In this document: in pieces, positions 56,059 through 64,000 of the stretch
Numbering within the stretch: the stretch's first letter is position 1
Layout: each line of letters begins with the position of its first letter
Origin: Acidobacteriota bacterium
GTDB taxonomy: Bacteria; Acidobacteriota; Terriglobia; Bryobacterales; Bryobacteraceae
Reading direction: 5' to 3'
NCBI GenBank assembly: GCA_017304135.1
Contig: JAFLBB010000001.1
Coordinates: forward strand, 62,001-126,000
Length of the DNA stretch: 64,000 nucleotides
The notes under the pieces: generated by a model
Told to the model about the DNA's origin: nothing
What the model saw: only the letters and a program-made list of their open reading frames with translations
Databases searched by the model: none
Position numbers and translations under genes: made by a program

Positions 56059-56334
56059 TCAGTGGTGTTTCCAGTGATGCTGGTGGTGGTCCCAGCCGAA
56101 GGCGAAAATCGGCGCGGCCACGCCCCATACCATCAGGAACGAAAACACCCAACCGATCACCAGCGTCATCGCTGTTGTGTTGGTGAACTCGTTGCCGGGG
56201 GCCAAGCCGATGCCGAGTGCCAGCACGATGCTGGCCGCATGCCAATACCAATGCTGTACGCCCAAATGCCACAGCAGAAAGAGCGCCAGGGTAATCGATG
56301 AACCGTAGCACAAGGCGATGAGACCATCCGACAT
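56059..56334 (-). CDS. Small membrane protein with a His-rich tail
   Basis: 91 residues with three hydrophobic segments (LIALCYGSSITLALFLLWHL, AASIVLALGIGLAPG, MTLVIGWVFSFLMVWGVAA) and a histidine-rich end (GWDHHQHHWKHH) that could bind metal. The ribosome site AGGAGGTGGCT directly before ATG 56334 is close to ideal, which fixes the start. No family is recognised. Confidence 0.75.
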   Translation of the reverse strand: MSDGLIALCYGSSITLALFLLWHLGVQHWYWHAASIVLALGIGLAPGNEFTNTTAMTLVIGWVFSFLMVWGVAAPIFAFGWDHHQHHWKHH

Positions 56335-56375
56335 AGCCACCTCCTTCCTCGTGCGACTCCAGAATAGACCTGCGA

Positions 56376-57224
56376 TCACTGTGCGTCCAGCCAATTCGCT
56401 ACCACCCGCTCCCACTCATCCCGGACGACGCGATGCAGATTCTGATGTCCCACGCCGGGGAACGCCACCAGATCGACTCCCGCGGCACGGGCCAGATCGC
56501 GCGCATGGTTCAGCGGCACGTAAGGGTCGCGCGCTCCGGCGAGCAGGAGCACCCGCCCGCGAAGTCGTGCGACGGCCACGATGGGGTCCTCACCTGGGGC
56601 AGCGTCCTCCAGCGAATGCCAGTATTGGCGGGCGATGGGGAAACTGAGTCTCGTCAAATAACGCTGAGCCCTGACCAGCACAGCGTCCCGCAGGGTGCGA
56701 TAGGAAAGCTCCAGGATCACTCGTTCAAAGCGCTGCGCCGAAGCGCTCAACACGCCCGCGGCCGCGCCTAGTGATACGCCGCAAAACGACACCTTCTCGT
56801 CGGGCAGTTCGTCTTCGAGAAACCGTACCGCGGCGTCGATGTCGGCCGCCTCGGCGCGTCCGAAGGCCACCGGACCCCAGTCGCTTTCACCGTGGGACCG
56901 GAAATCCAGCAGCATGACAGAGGCTCCCCGCCGCCGGAACCACTCGGCGCGCGAGGTCATTTGCCATCGGTTCTCACCCAGGCCGTGAGCCAGCACCCAC
57001 GCGCCGCGTCCCCGCTCACCGCGCGCGAACAGACAGGCCAGTTTGCGCCCCTCGCTCTCAATCCAAACATGCTCGGGATCCAGCCCTTCGAAGGCGCGAG
57101 GCTTGCGCGATGCTGCCCGCATGGCTCCGCTCTTGCGGACGCGCAAATAGGCGGTGACCACGGCGTGCACCAGCCCTGCCAGGAATTTCTTTGCCAGGAA
57201 TTTCTTCACCGCCCGCGCCACCAC
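56376..57224 (-). CDS. Membrane-associated alpha/beta-hydrolase
   Basis: 282 residues. An N-terminal hydrophobic helix (KKFLAKKFLAGLVHAVVTAYL) is followed by AWVLAHGLGENRW (oxyanion hole), nucleophile motif GVSLGAAAG, acid AGARDPYVP and base GVGHQNLH. The substrate is unknown. I placed the start at GTG 57224 because it opens the basic/hydrophobic leader. The KKFLA pair comes from a perfect 15-base tandem duplication (57177-57191 and 57192-57206). It diverges from the dehydrogenase gene. Confidence 0.75.
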   Translation of the reverse strand: MVARAVKKFLAKKFLAGLVHAVVTAYLRVRKSGAMRAASRKPRAFEGLDPEHVWIESEGRKLACLFARGERGRGAWVLAHGLGENRWQMTSRAEWFRRRGASVMLLDFRSHGESDWGPVAFGRAEAADIDAAVRFLEDELPDEKVSFCGVSLGAAAGVLSASAQRFERVILELSYRTLRDAVLVRAQRYLTRLSFPIARQYWHSLEDAAPGEDPIVAVARLRGRVLLLAGARDPYVPLNHARDLARAAGVDLVAFPGVGHQNLHRVVRDEWERVVANWLDAQ

Positions 57225-57275
57225 TGAGATAGAATCGCACTTCTCAGCCCCTATATCCGGCAAAGGAGAGCCCGC

Positions 57276-58295
57276 ATGTTCCGCACAGCACTCGTGGTTC
57301 TTGCCGCTGGTCTGGCCCTTGGTTCGGCCGCCATCGCGCAAACGAAGAAGATAGTCACCGTCGGCCAGCCGCCTGAAGTCATCGCGGACTGGCAGTCGGT
57401 TTCCAACAAAGTGAAGGTTGTGAACGTGACGCCGGACAAGGTGATCGCGGAAATTGCCGATGCGGACGCCTTTGTTGGCGTTATCTCGCCGGCGGCGGTG
57501 CAGGCGGGTAAGAACCTGAAGTGGGTTCAGATTACCAGCGCCGGCGTGGAAAACGTGCTGCACAAGTCCGGCTCCACGGCGCTGCGCGACTCGGGCATCG
57601 TGGTGACGAACAACCAGATCGTGCAAGGTCCGGAGATCGCCGACCACGCCCTGGCGATGCTCCTCTATTTCACACGGAAGCTCAACGTCTCCTCGGCCGA
57701 CCGGCTCACCGAGAACTGGCGCCGAGAACGTTTCGACGGCATTGAGCTCAAGGGCAAGAACGCCGTCGTCATTGGCCTTGGCGGTATCGGACAGCAGATT
57801 GCGATCCGCTCCTGGGCCTTCGGCATGAATGTCGTCGGCGTCGATCCGGAAGACATCCCCATGTCGCCCTTCTGGCAGAAGGTGGTCAAGCCCGACCAGT
57901 TGAACGACGTGTTGCCCACCGCCGATGTCGTCTTTATCTCCGCCCCGCACACGGAGATGAGCCACAAGATGATGGGGCCCACGCAGTTTGACCTGATGAA
58001 GAAGGACTCCTACTTCATCGCCGTTTCGCGCGGCGGCATTTACGACCTTCCCTCGCTGGTGAAGGCGCTCGATTCAGGCAAGCTCGCCGGCGCGGGCGTC
58101 GACGTGACCGATCCGGAGCCACTCCCCAAGGGCAACGCCCTCTGGAAGTTCCCCAATGCCCTCATCACGCCGCACATCGCCGGCCGCAGCGATCAGGACC
58201 GTGCGCGCATGCTCGGCACGGTGAAGGAGAATATCAAACGCTTCGCCGATGGTAAGCCGCTGCTCAATGTCGTCGACAAGAAGAAGGGCTACTAG
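57276..58295 (+). CDS. Exported D-2-hydroxyacid dehydrogenase-like protein
   Basis: 339 residues. A typical Sec signal peptide (RTALVVLAAGLALGSAAIAQ) is joined to a D-2-hydroxyacid dehydrogenase. Its Rossmann motif GLGGIG is at 167-172, Asp190 is in VVGVDPED (NAD rather than NADP), and Arg252 (VSRGG), Glu281 (DPEPLP) and His300 (TPHIAGR) form the catalytic set. It should reduce 2-keto acids or oxidise D-2-hydroxy acids. Export is odd because NAD is cytoplasmic. It begins 18 bases before the [2Fe-2S] subunit gene of a molybdenum hydroxylase, so the three genes form a likely operon. Confidence 0.85.
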   Translation: MFRTALVVLAAGLALGSAAIAQTKKIVTVGQPPEVIADWQSVSNKVKVVNVTPDKVIAEIADADAFVGVISPAAVQAGKNLKWVQITSAGVENVLHKSGSTALRDSGIVVTNNQIVQGPEIADHALAMLLYFTRKLNVSSADRLTENWRRERFDGIELKGKNAVVIGLGGIGQQIAIRSWAFGMNVVGVDPEDIPMSPFWQKVVKPDQLNDVLPTADVVFISAPHTEMSHKMMGPTQFDLMKKDSYFIAVSRGGIYDLPSLVKALDSGKLAGAGVDVTDPEPLPKGNALWKFPNALITPHIAGRSDQDRARMLGTVKENIKRFADGKPLLNVVDKKKGY

Positions 58296-58313
58296 GTTCC
58301 CCGAGAGGCTCGC

Positions 58314-58769
58314 ATGATCTCACTGAAAGTCAACGGCGTCGACCGCAACTTCGACGGCTCGCCGGACATGCCGCTGCTGTGGTATCTCCGCGATGTACTC
58401 AAGCTCACCGGTACGAAATTCTCCTGCGGCCAGGGCCTGTGCGGCTCCTGCACCGTGCACATCAATGGGGCGGCTATGCGCAGTTGCGTCACGCCGATGA
58501 AGGCGGCGGCGGGCAAGTCGATCACCACCATCGAGGGCCTTTCGGCCAACGGCGATCACCCCGTGCAGAAGGCCTGGAAGGACGCCAACGTTCCCCAGTG
58601 CGGCTACTGCCAGCCGGGCCAGATCATGCAGGCTGCCTCACTGCTTAAGAAGACGCCCAAGCCGACCGACGCCCAGATCGACTCCGCCATGCGCGGCAAC
58701 CTCTGCCGCTGCGGCACCTACCAACGCATCCGGACCGCCATTCAGTTGGCCGCGAAGGTGATGGCATGA
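58314..58769 (+). CDS. Two [2Fe-2S] cluster subunit of a molybdenum hydroxylase (IorA-like)
   Basis: 151 residues. The plant-ferredoxin cluster ligands are Cys38, Cys43, Cys46 and Cys58 (CGQGLCGSC). The second cluster has Cys96/Cys99 (CGYC) and Cys131/Cys133 (CRC). The order is that of small subunits of xanthine-dehydrogenase-family enzymes such as isoquinoline 1-oxidoreductase and aldehyde dehydrogenases. It passes electrons from the molybdenum subunit to an acceptor. Its stop overlaps the next ATG (ATGA), so translation is coupled. Confidence 0.93.
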   Translation: MISLKVNGVDRNFDGSPDMPLLWYLRDVLKLTGTKFSCGQGLCGSCTVHINGAAMRSCVTPMKAAAGKSITTIEGLSANGDHPVQKAWKDANVPQCGYCQPGQIMQAASLLKKTPKPTDAQIDSAMRGNLCRCGTYQRIRTAIQLAAKVMA

Positions 58770-61006
58770 CGACGCACGACCGCATCCAAACCGTCTCCCG
58801 CCGTGGCTTCCTCGAAGGCGTCTTCTCTGCTGGTGCGCTCATCATCGGCGCCACGCCCGCGGCGTTGCTCGGCGGTGAAGCCGACAAGGCCGTGTGGCAT
58901 CCCAGCGTCTACCTTGGGTTGCAGAAGGACGGCACCGTGATCATCGTTGCCCACCGTTCGGAAATGGGCACCGGCATCCGCAGTGTTCTTCCCGTCATCG
59001 TCGCCGATGAACTGGAAGCCGACTGGGCCAAAGTGAAGATCGAGCAGGCGATCGGCGATGAGAAGTACGGTTCGCAGAATACGGACGGCTCGTGCTCTAT
59101 CCGCGACTTCGCCGAAGCCATGCACACCGCCGGCGCCTCGGCCCGCATGGTGCTGGAGCGCGCCGCAGCGCAGAAGTGGGGCGTAGCCGTTGGCCAGGTG
59201 AAGGCGTCGAACCACGTCGTCACCGGACCTTCCGGCCAGAAGGCCGGCTATGGCGAACTTGTCGAGATTGCCGCCAAGCTGCCTCTTCCCAAGCCGGCGG
59301 AAGTGAAACGCAAGGACCCTGCCGCCTATCGCTTCATTGGCAAGGAACTGCCGACGATTGACCGCGACAACCTCGTCATGGGGAAAGGCACGTTTGGCTA
59401 CGACGCCGAAATGCCCGGCATGGTCTACGCGGCCATTGAACGCCCGCCCGTGATGGGAGCCACGCTCACCTCGGTCGACGACAGCGAGGCGAAGAAGGTC
59501 GGCGGCGTGAAGCAGACGGTGAAGCTCGACGGCCTGACGCAGCCCTACCTCTTCCAGGCGCTGGGCGGTGTGGCCGTCATCGCCGACAACACATGGTCCG
59601 CTTTCGAGGGCCGCAAGAAGTTGAAGGCCACCTGGAATCAGGGGCCGAACGCCGGCTACGATTCCGACGCTTATAAGGCCAAGCTCCTTGAAACGGCGGC
59701 CAAGCCGCAAAAGGTGGTGCGGAAAGCGGGCGATGTCGATGCCGTCTTCGCCAAGGGCGGCAAGACGCACGAAGCGTCTTATTACGTTCCGCTGCTCGCT
59801 CACGCCGCGATGGAGCCGCCCGCCGCGGTGGCTTCGTTTGAGAACGGCAAGGTGATCACGCACGCCCCCACGCAGAATCCGCAAGCCGTGCAGGAGGCGG
59901 TCTCGGCGGCCCTCGGCATCAAGAAGCAGGACGTCATTTGCCACGTTACGCTGCTCGGCGGCGGCTTCGGGCGCAAGTCGAAACCGGATTACGTGGTGGA
60001 AGCGGCGAAGCTCTCCAAGGCGGTCGGCAAGCCGGTGAAGGTGGTGTGGAACCGCGAAGACGATTTGCGGTTTGACTACTTCCACTCGGTCGCCGGCATG
60101 TATATGAAAGCCGCTATAGGCGCCGACGGGCAGCCAGCGGCGTGGCTCCAACGCAGCGTGTTTCCGTCTATCGGCAACATGTTCGCCAAGGACGCCAAGT
60201 ATGGCGCCGACTTCGAAATGGGCATGGGATGGATCGACAATCCGTTCACCATCGCCAATTTCCGTGCCGAGAACGGCCCCGCCGAATGCCATGTCCGTAT
60301 CGGCTGGATGCGCTCGGTATCGCACATCTACCACGCTTTCGCGACGCATTCCTTCGTCGATGAACTGGCGGCGCAAGCCAATGCGGACCGCGTCGACTAC
60401 TACCTGAAGCTGATCGGTCCCGGCCGTGTCATCGATGCCGAGATCGTCAAGCAGGGGGCGCTCCACAAGCCGGATAAGCGGTTCCCCATCGACACCGCGC
60501 GCTTGCGCCGTGTGCTTGAGGTGTGCGCCAGCCGCTCGAACTGGGCGAACAAGAAGTCCGGCGGAGGCAAGGGCTATGGCATCGTTGCTCACCGCAGCTT
60601 CCTCTCCTATATCGCGGCTATGGTCGAGGTCGAGGTGGATGCCGCTGGCAAGGTGAAGATCCCGCGTGTGACCTATGCGATCGACCCCGGCCGCATCATC
60701 AATCCGGACCGCGTGAGGTCGCAGTTTGAGGGCGCGGCGGTGTTTGGAACCAGCATCGCCATGCTGGGCGAGATGACGGCTAAAGGCGGTGTCATCCAGC
60801 AGAAGAACTTCGACACCTACCCGGTGGCTCGTATCGACGAAGCGCCGCGCGTGGTGGATGTGCACATTGTGCCTTCCAGCGCGCCGCCGGCCGGCGTTGG
60901 CGAGCCTGGTGTGCCGCCCATCGCCCCGGCGCTGTGCAACGCTATTTTCGCGGCCACCGGCAAGCGAATCCGCGAACTGCCGCTGCGCAAAGCCAAACTT
61001 GTGTAG
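58766..61006 (+). CDS. Molybdopterin-binding large subunit, xanthine dehydrogenase family (IorB-like), Tat-exported
   Basis: 746 residues. The Tat signal [10 protein letters not shown] (twin Arg at 12-13) marks export of the folded complex; the small subunit probably travels with it. Motifs include [38 protein letters not shown] (cofactor binding), [14 protein letters not shown] and the C-terminal [17 protein letters not shown] with the essential Glu. Enzymes of this group hydroxylate N-heterocycles or aldehydes. No FAD subunit is present, so electrons probably go to a cytochrome. It is the last gene before the tRNAs. Confidence 0.92.
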   Translation: MTTHDRIQTVSRRGFLEGVFSAGALIIGATPAALLGGEADKAVWHPSVYLGLQKDGTVIIVAHRSEMGTGIRSVLPVIVADELEADWAKVKIEQAIGDEKYGSQNTDGSCSIRDFAEAMHTAGASARMVLERAAAQKWGVAVGQVKASNHVVTGPSGQKAGYGELVEIAAKLPLPKPAEVKRKDPAAYRFIGKELPTIDRDNLVMGKGTFGYDAEMPGMVYAAIERPPVMGATLTSVDDSEAKKVGGVKQTVKLDGLTQPYLFQALGGVAVIADNTWSAFEGRKKLKATWNQGPNAGYDSDAYKAKLLETAAKPQKVVRKAGDVDAVFAKGGKTHEASYYVPLLAHAAMEPPAAVASFENGKVITHAPTQNPQAVQEAVSAALGIKKQDVICHVTLLGGGFGRKSKPDYVVEAAKLSKAVGKPVKVVWNREDDLRFDYFHSVAGMYMKAAIGADGQPAAWLQRSVFPSIGNMFAKDAKYGADFEMGMGWIDNPFTIANFRAENGPAECHVRIGWMRSVSHIYHAFATHSFVDELAAQANADRVDYYLKLIGPGRVIDAEIVKQGALHKPDKRFPIDTARLRRVLEVCASRSNWANKKSGGGKGYGIVAHRSFLSYIAAMVEVEVDAAGKVKIPRVTYAIDPGRIINPDRVRSQFEGAAVFGTSIAMLGEMTAKGGVIQQKNFDTYPVARIDEAPRVVDVHIVPSSAPPAGVGEPGVPPIAPALCNAIFAATGKRIRELPLRKAKLV

Positions 61007-61043
61007 CGCGCCGGGCCGGTCACAGGCGATCCTAAATAGTTAC

Positions 61044-61138
61044 GGGAGCCAATCTTGCCCGGTGGCAGGCCCGGTCTTCAAAACCGTTGAACGGTCTTAC
61101 CGGCCGTTGGTTCGTTCGACTCGAACTGGTTCCCGCCA
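61044..61138 (+). tRNA. selC: tRNA-Sec (anticodon UCA)
   Basis: A 95-base tRNA with bacterial tRNA-Sec geometry. The 8-bp acceptor stem is GGGAGCCA (61044-61051) with TGGTTCCC (61127-61134). The discriminator G and an encoded CCA follow. The 5-bp T stem is GTTCG/CGAAC around TTCGACT. The variable arm is long, and the anticodon loop CTTCAAA carries TCA at 61078-61080. The total length and the TTCAAA loop match selC of other bacteria. It inserts selenocysteine at UGA with SelB, so the genome should encode selA, selB and selD elsewhere. Confidence 0.93.
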
Positions 61139-61183
61139 GCATCCAGCGGATGCGCGCCCGGTCCGTGCTACGTTGGAGCGAGC

Positions 61184-61259
<76 letters not shown>

Positions 61260-61263
61260 AGCC

Positions 61264-63615
61264 TCACGAACGCATTCTAGTGAACAGGTAGAGTCCGGCC
61301 AGGGAGAAGAGCGCATCAGGCGACCAGGCGGCGACGCTCGGCGGAAGTTCGGCCAGGTTCCCGATCTCTTCAAACATGCGCGAACTGGCCCAGTAGGCGA
61401 TGGCGATCGTGAAGCTCACGCCCACGCCCGCCATGGCCCCGCGGTTGCCCGTAAGAAACGCGAAGGGCACCGAAATCAACGCCATGATGAGCACGAACAG
61501 GGGCACGGAAAACTTTTTGTGGTATTGCACCTTGAGGCGGATGGTGTCGAATCCTGCCTGTTGCAGCTCACGGATGTAGCGGTCCAGGTCGATGAAGTTG
61601 AGCTGCTTTTCCTGCTTTACTTCTTTCAGGAACCACGACGGCGTTTCCGTGACTTCGTCGAACAGGGTGGCCGTAAAGGTACGGTAATCCTTCACGCGAA
61701 CCCCATCGAAGTCGCGCGTCCAACCGTGCTGGAAGATCCAACCTTTCACGCGCGGTTCCCACGACGCCGATTCGGCGGAGATGTGGCGGCGCAAACGGAA
61801 GTTGTTCGGGTCGATCTCATACACGTTCACCCCGGCCATGACCATGGCGTTTGAGTCGAAGTACTTGTAGTAGAAAATCCGTGAGCCTTCGCCGTAGATC
61901 CACTTGCGGTCCGGCCGCAGATAGGTCTGCACCGGGCGGCCCTTGATCTCATTGAGAATCCCGTCCTGAATGCGGTTGGCGTCGGGGATGTAGTAGTGGT
62001 CGAAGGCGAACAGCGCGCCGCTCATCACGGTAGCCGCGATGAGGATCGGAGCCGACATGCGGTAAAGGCTGACGCCGCAGGCTTTCATGGCGATCACTTC
62101 GTTGTTCTTCGAGAGGATGCCGAAGGTAACCAGCACGGCCACCAGCACGCTCATCGGTGCAGAGTCGTAGATGAGCTTCGGGGTGAGGAAAAAATGATAG
62201 GTGGCCACCCTTTGCCAGGGAATGCCGCGTGAAAAGATGTCGCCCAGCAACTCAAAGAAGATGAAGACATGGGCCATCAGCACGAAGCTGGTGAGCAGCA
62301 TGGCGAAGTAGAAGAGAAACTCGCCGAGGACGTAGGTGTCGACGACTCCGGGCAGGAGCGGGATGCGCAGGCGGCCGAGCGAAGTGGCGCGACGTGAACC
62401 GTGGGAGAGGCGATTGCGGAGCCCGGCCCAGAGATCGCCCAGCCGCCGTCCGGCGAGCGCAAACAGATCGCGGTCGCCCGGCCGTTCGATTCCGAGCAAC
62501 ATCAGGATGCCCGCCAGCGCGTAGATGACGTTGGGCAGCCACACCGCAACCTCCACGGGCAGCCTGTCCTGTTGCGCCATCTTGATGAGGCTGATCTGCA
62601 TCATCCAATAGAGAAAAACAAGCGCTACCGTGATCACCATGGCGCCCGATTTGCCGCCTTTCCGAGTGGAGACGCCGATCGGGATGCCGATGACGGCCAG
62701 CAGCAGGCAGGCGATTGGGAAGGAGAAGCGCTGATGCAATTCGAGGCGGGCATCGCGGCTGGCGGCGCGGTCCGGCTCGGCGCGGATCGCGGCCAGCAGC
62801 GGGCGTGTGTCCATGGCGATCCAGGCCTTGGCGCTTTGCTCTTCGCGTGGCTTGGCTTGCAGCAACTGGTCGCCGCGAGGGGAATAGGTGTTGTAGTAGA
62901 CGCCCGGATCGCTGCCCGCCTGGTGGGAACTCGTCCCGGTCATCGAGAGCTGGATGGAGTTGCGCACCGGGTCGGGAACGGCGATGGCTTCGGTGGCCAC
63001 GGTGATGGCCGGCGAATCGGCATAGCTGCCCCCGCCGGAGCGCTCGCCGGGGGGAGTCAGGTCGGCAATGAAGACGTTCCGCCACTTCGCCACAGTGCCG
63101 GGCAAGGCGATCACATCGCCCACATACAAGATCGTGTTCGAGCTGGTGAACTGCTCGGCGAAGACACGCGGCGTGATCTCAGCGGAGAGCTGGCGGGCGA
63201 TGAGCGTATTGAACACACGATAGGTCTCGCGGATCGACACAGGCGTCAGCCACAACGAGGCGGTCCCCGCGCACACCATCATGATCGCGGCAAAGAGCAG
63301 GATCGGCAGCGCCACCCGCCGGCTGGGCACTCCGGCCGCCCGCATCGCCGTAATTTCGCCGTCGGCGGACATGCGGCCCAACCCGATGAGCACTCCCACC
63401 AGGCTGCCGATCGGTAACGCGAAGCTGAGCACGGGAGGCAGCACCAACGCAAACAGGTAGGCCGCCATCTTCGGCGTAGCCGAGCCGCGCAGCAGGACTT
63501 CAAAATACTTCCCGCTGTTGAGTTTCTGCAGGAAGATGACGAAGGCGAACAGGACGGTGCCAAGCACGGCGGCCGAGGCAACCTCTCGAAATACGGCGCG
63601 TGTCAGCAGTCGCAT
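61264..63615 (-). CDS. LptF-LptG fusion, LPS export ABC transporter permease
   Basis: 783 residues, twice the size of one LptF or LptG. The first half (about 1-385) has the YjgP/YjgQ pattern: start FREVASAAVLGTVLFAFVIF, GSLVGVLIGLGRMSADGEIT and AMRAAGVPSRRVALPIL, then a beta-jellyroll and FSFPIACLLLAVIGIPIGV. The second half (about 425-783) repeats it: LGEFLFYFAMLLTSFVLMAH, FGILSKNNEVIAMKACGVSL, jellyroll, and KKFSVPLFVLIMALISVPFA. Together the halves form the inner-membrane core that, with LptB2C, extracts LPS. It is normally two genes. Its stop lies 4 bases from tRNA-Ile. Confidence 0.9.
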   Translation of the reverse strand: MRLLTRAVFREVASAAVLGTVLFAFVIFLQKLNSGKYFEVLLRGSATPKMAAYLFALVLPPVLSFALPIGSLVGVLIGLGRMSADGEITAMRAAGVPSRRVALPILLFAAIMMVCAGTASLWLTPVSIRETYRVFNTLIARQLSAEITPRVFAEQFTSSNTILYVGDVIALPGTVAKWRNVFIADLTPPGERSGGGSYADSPAITVATEAIAVPDPVRNSIQLSMTGTSSHQAGSDPGVYYNTYSPRGDQLLQAKPREEQSAKAWIAMDTRPLLAAIRAEPDRAASRDARLELHQRFSFPIACLLLAVIGIPIGVSTRKGGKSGAMVITVALVFLYWMMQISLIKMAQQDRLPVEVAVWLPNVIYALAGILMLLGIERPGDRDLFALAGRRLGDLWAGLRNRLSHGSRRATSLGRLRIPLLPGVVDTYVLGEFLFYFAMLLTSFVLMAHVFIFFELLGDIFSRGIPWQRVATYHFFLTPKLIYDSAPMSVLVAVLVTFGILSKNNEVIAMKACGVSLYRMSAPILIAATVMSGALFAFDHYYIPDANRIQDGILNEIKGRPVQTYLRPDRKWIYGEGSRIFYYKYFDSNAMVMAGVNVYEIDPNNFRLRRHISAESASWEPRVKGWIFQHGWTRDFDGVRVKDYRTFTATLFDEVTETPSWFLKEVKQEKQLNFIDLDRYIRELQQAGFDTIRLKVQYHKKFSVPLFVLIMALISVPFAFLTGNRGAMAGVGVSFTIAIAYWASSRMFEEIGNLAELPPSVAAWSPDALFSLAGLYLFTRMRS

Positions 63616-63626
63616 GGGTCGAGCGG

Positions 63627-64000
63627 TCAGGCGTTGACGGGCGGCGGCGGCACCAGCGGCAGCTTGGGCCAGTCGTCGGTTCGCTTCTCGAGTTCGAGAT
63701 CTTCGAACAGAATGCTCGGCGAGCAGATGGTGTGAGTGGTCACATAGCCGCTCGGTGAAATCGAGGCGAGCGAACCGCCCTGGCCGACAAAGTCGAACAC
63801 GGCCTCGTCGTCGCCGGCGGCGAAGATGTCGCGCAGCGAACGCGCATTGACCCCGCGGAACCGCAGGCCGCGCACCAGTTCTTCGCGGCCATCGGGAAAG
63901 ACTCGGTAGACCAGCGTGGGAAGGCTCACCACTCCACCGCCGCGCTGGCTGGCGGCCTGAGCGAGGGTGCGCAACTCCTGGGCCGAGGCTGAGACCGGCA
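63627..64000 (-). CDS. TldD/PmbA-family metalloprotease, C-terminal part (runs off the window)
   Basis: The frame is open to the right edge; about 124 C-terminal residues are seen. LPTLVYRVFPDGREELVRGL, then RFRGVNARSLRDIFAAGDDE, then ISPSGYVTTHTICSPSILFE are the typical end of a TldD/PmbA (microcin-maturation, modulator of gyrase) protein. The HEXXXH metal site is upstream, outside the window. The ending ELEKRTDDWPKLPLVPPPP is usual for TldD-like proteins of this phylum. The stop lies 11 bases upstream of the LptF-LptG start on the same strand, so they are likely co-transcribed. Confidence 0.85.
   Translation of the reverse strand, partial: PVSASAQELRTLAQAASQRGGGVVSLPTLVYRVFPDGREELVRGLRFRGVNARSLRDIFAAGDDEAVFDFVGQGGSLASISPSGYVTTHTICSPSILFEDLELEKRTDDWPKLPLVPPPPVNA

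Noticed and set aside
57225..57965. Minus-strand upstream extension of the hydrolase gene
   Set aside because: Antisense to the hydroxyacid dehydrogenase; the hydrolase leader starts at the GTG at 57224.

Overview
The window is GC-rich, densely coded chromosomal DNA from an environmental Gram-negative bacterium. An acidobacterium of the Solibacter/Bryobacter type is the best guess. This is an inference from the mix of genes: a receptor Ser/Thr kinase with TPR repeats, PEP-CTERM surface proteins, a one-chain LptF/LptG permease, TonB-dependent uptake, and many secreted sulfatases and glycoside hydrolases with Tat or Sec signals. Nothing looks like a prophage, insertion sequence, integron or CRISPR array.

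Left part (1-21 kb): the C-terminal part of a kinase-TPR receptor, a PEP-CTERM protein, an anaerobic sulfatase-maturating radical SAM enzyme (anSME), an AlkD-like glycosylase, and a HigBA module whose toxin gene is broken while the antitoxin is intact. Then come an oligogalacturonate lyase with an exported methyltransferase, a lipoprotein, the ComM/YifB ATPase, a second PEP-CTERM protein with a strong terminator, and a cobalamin riboswitch in front of a BtuB-like TonB receptor. These are followed by a GH43-like enzyme, a coupled trio (HMA-like fold, ankyrin, pentapeptide), an MFS transporter overlapping an old-yellow-enzyme reductase, and a chemoreceptor with a periplasmic zinc-binding CZB domain.

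Middle (21-40 kb): a hydrolase-cupin fusion and a divergent sulfatase locus. Its plus-strand arm is a translationally coupled run of sulfatase, FAD oxidoreductase, beta-propeller/PHP protein and sulfatase. All three sulfatases carry the Cys-type C-x-P-x-R active site that the anSME could mature. Next are two tandem secreted HEXXH proteins that look like an undescribed paralogous family, an ABC exporter, an HDOD protein, a GC-rich 20-21 bp tandem repeat, a DUF1080 protein and glutamine synthetase.

Right part (39-64 kb): xseA, a secreted alkaline phosphatase with a possible Pho box, an alpha-L-rhamnosidase, guaB, a GH27 alpha-galactosidase, a prolyl oligopeptidase, an esterase-nitroreductase pair, and an exported D-2-hydroxyacid dehydrogenase followed by a two-subunit molybdenum hydroxylase. 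A selenocysteine tRNA (95 nt, anticodon UCA) and tRNA-Ile2(CAU) come next, then the LptF-LptG fusion and the end of a TldD-like gene.

Taken together, the window suggests a heterotroph equipped to desulfate, deglycosylate and oxidise complex plant or microbial polysaccharides at or outside the inner membrane. Function calls rest on motifs read by eye; no database search was run.
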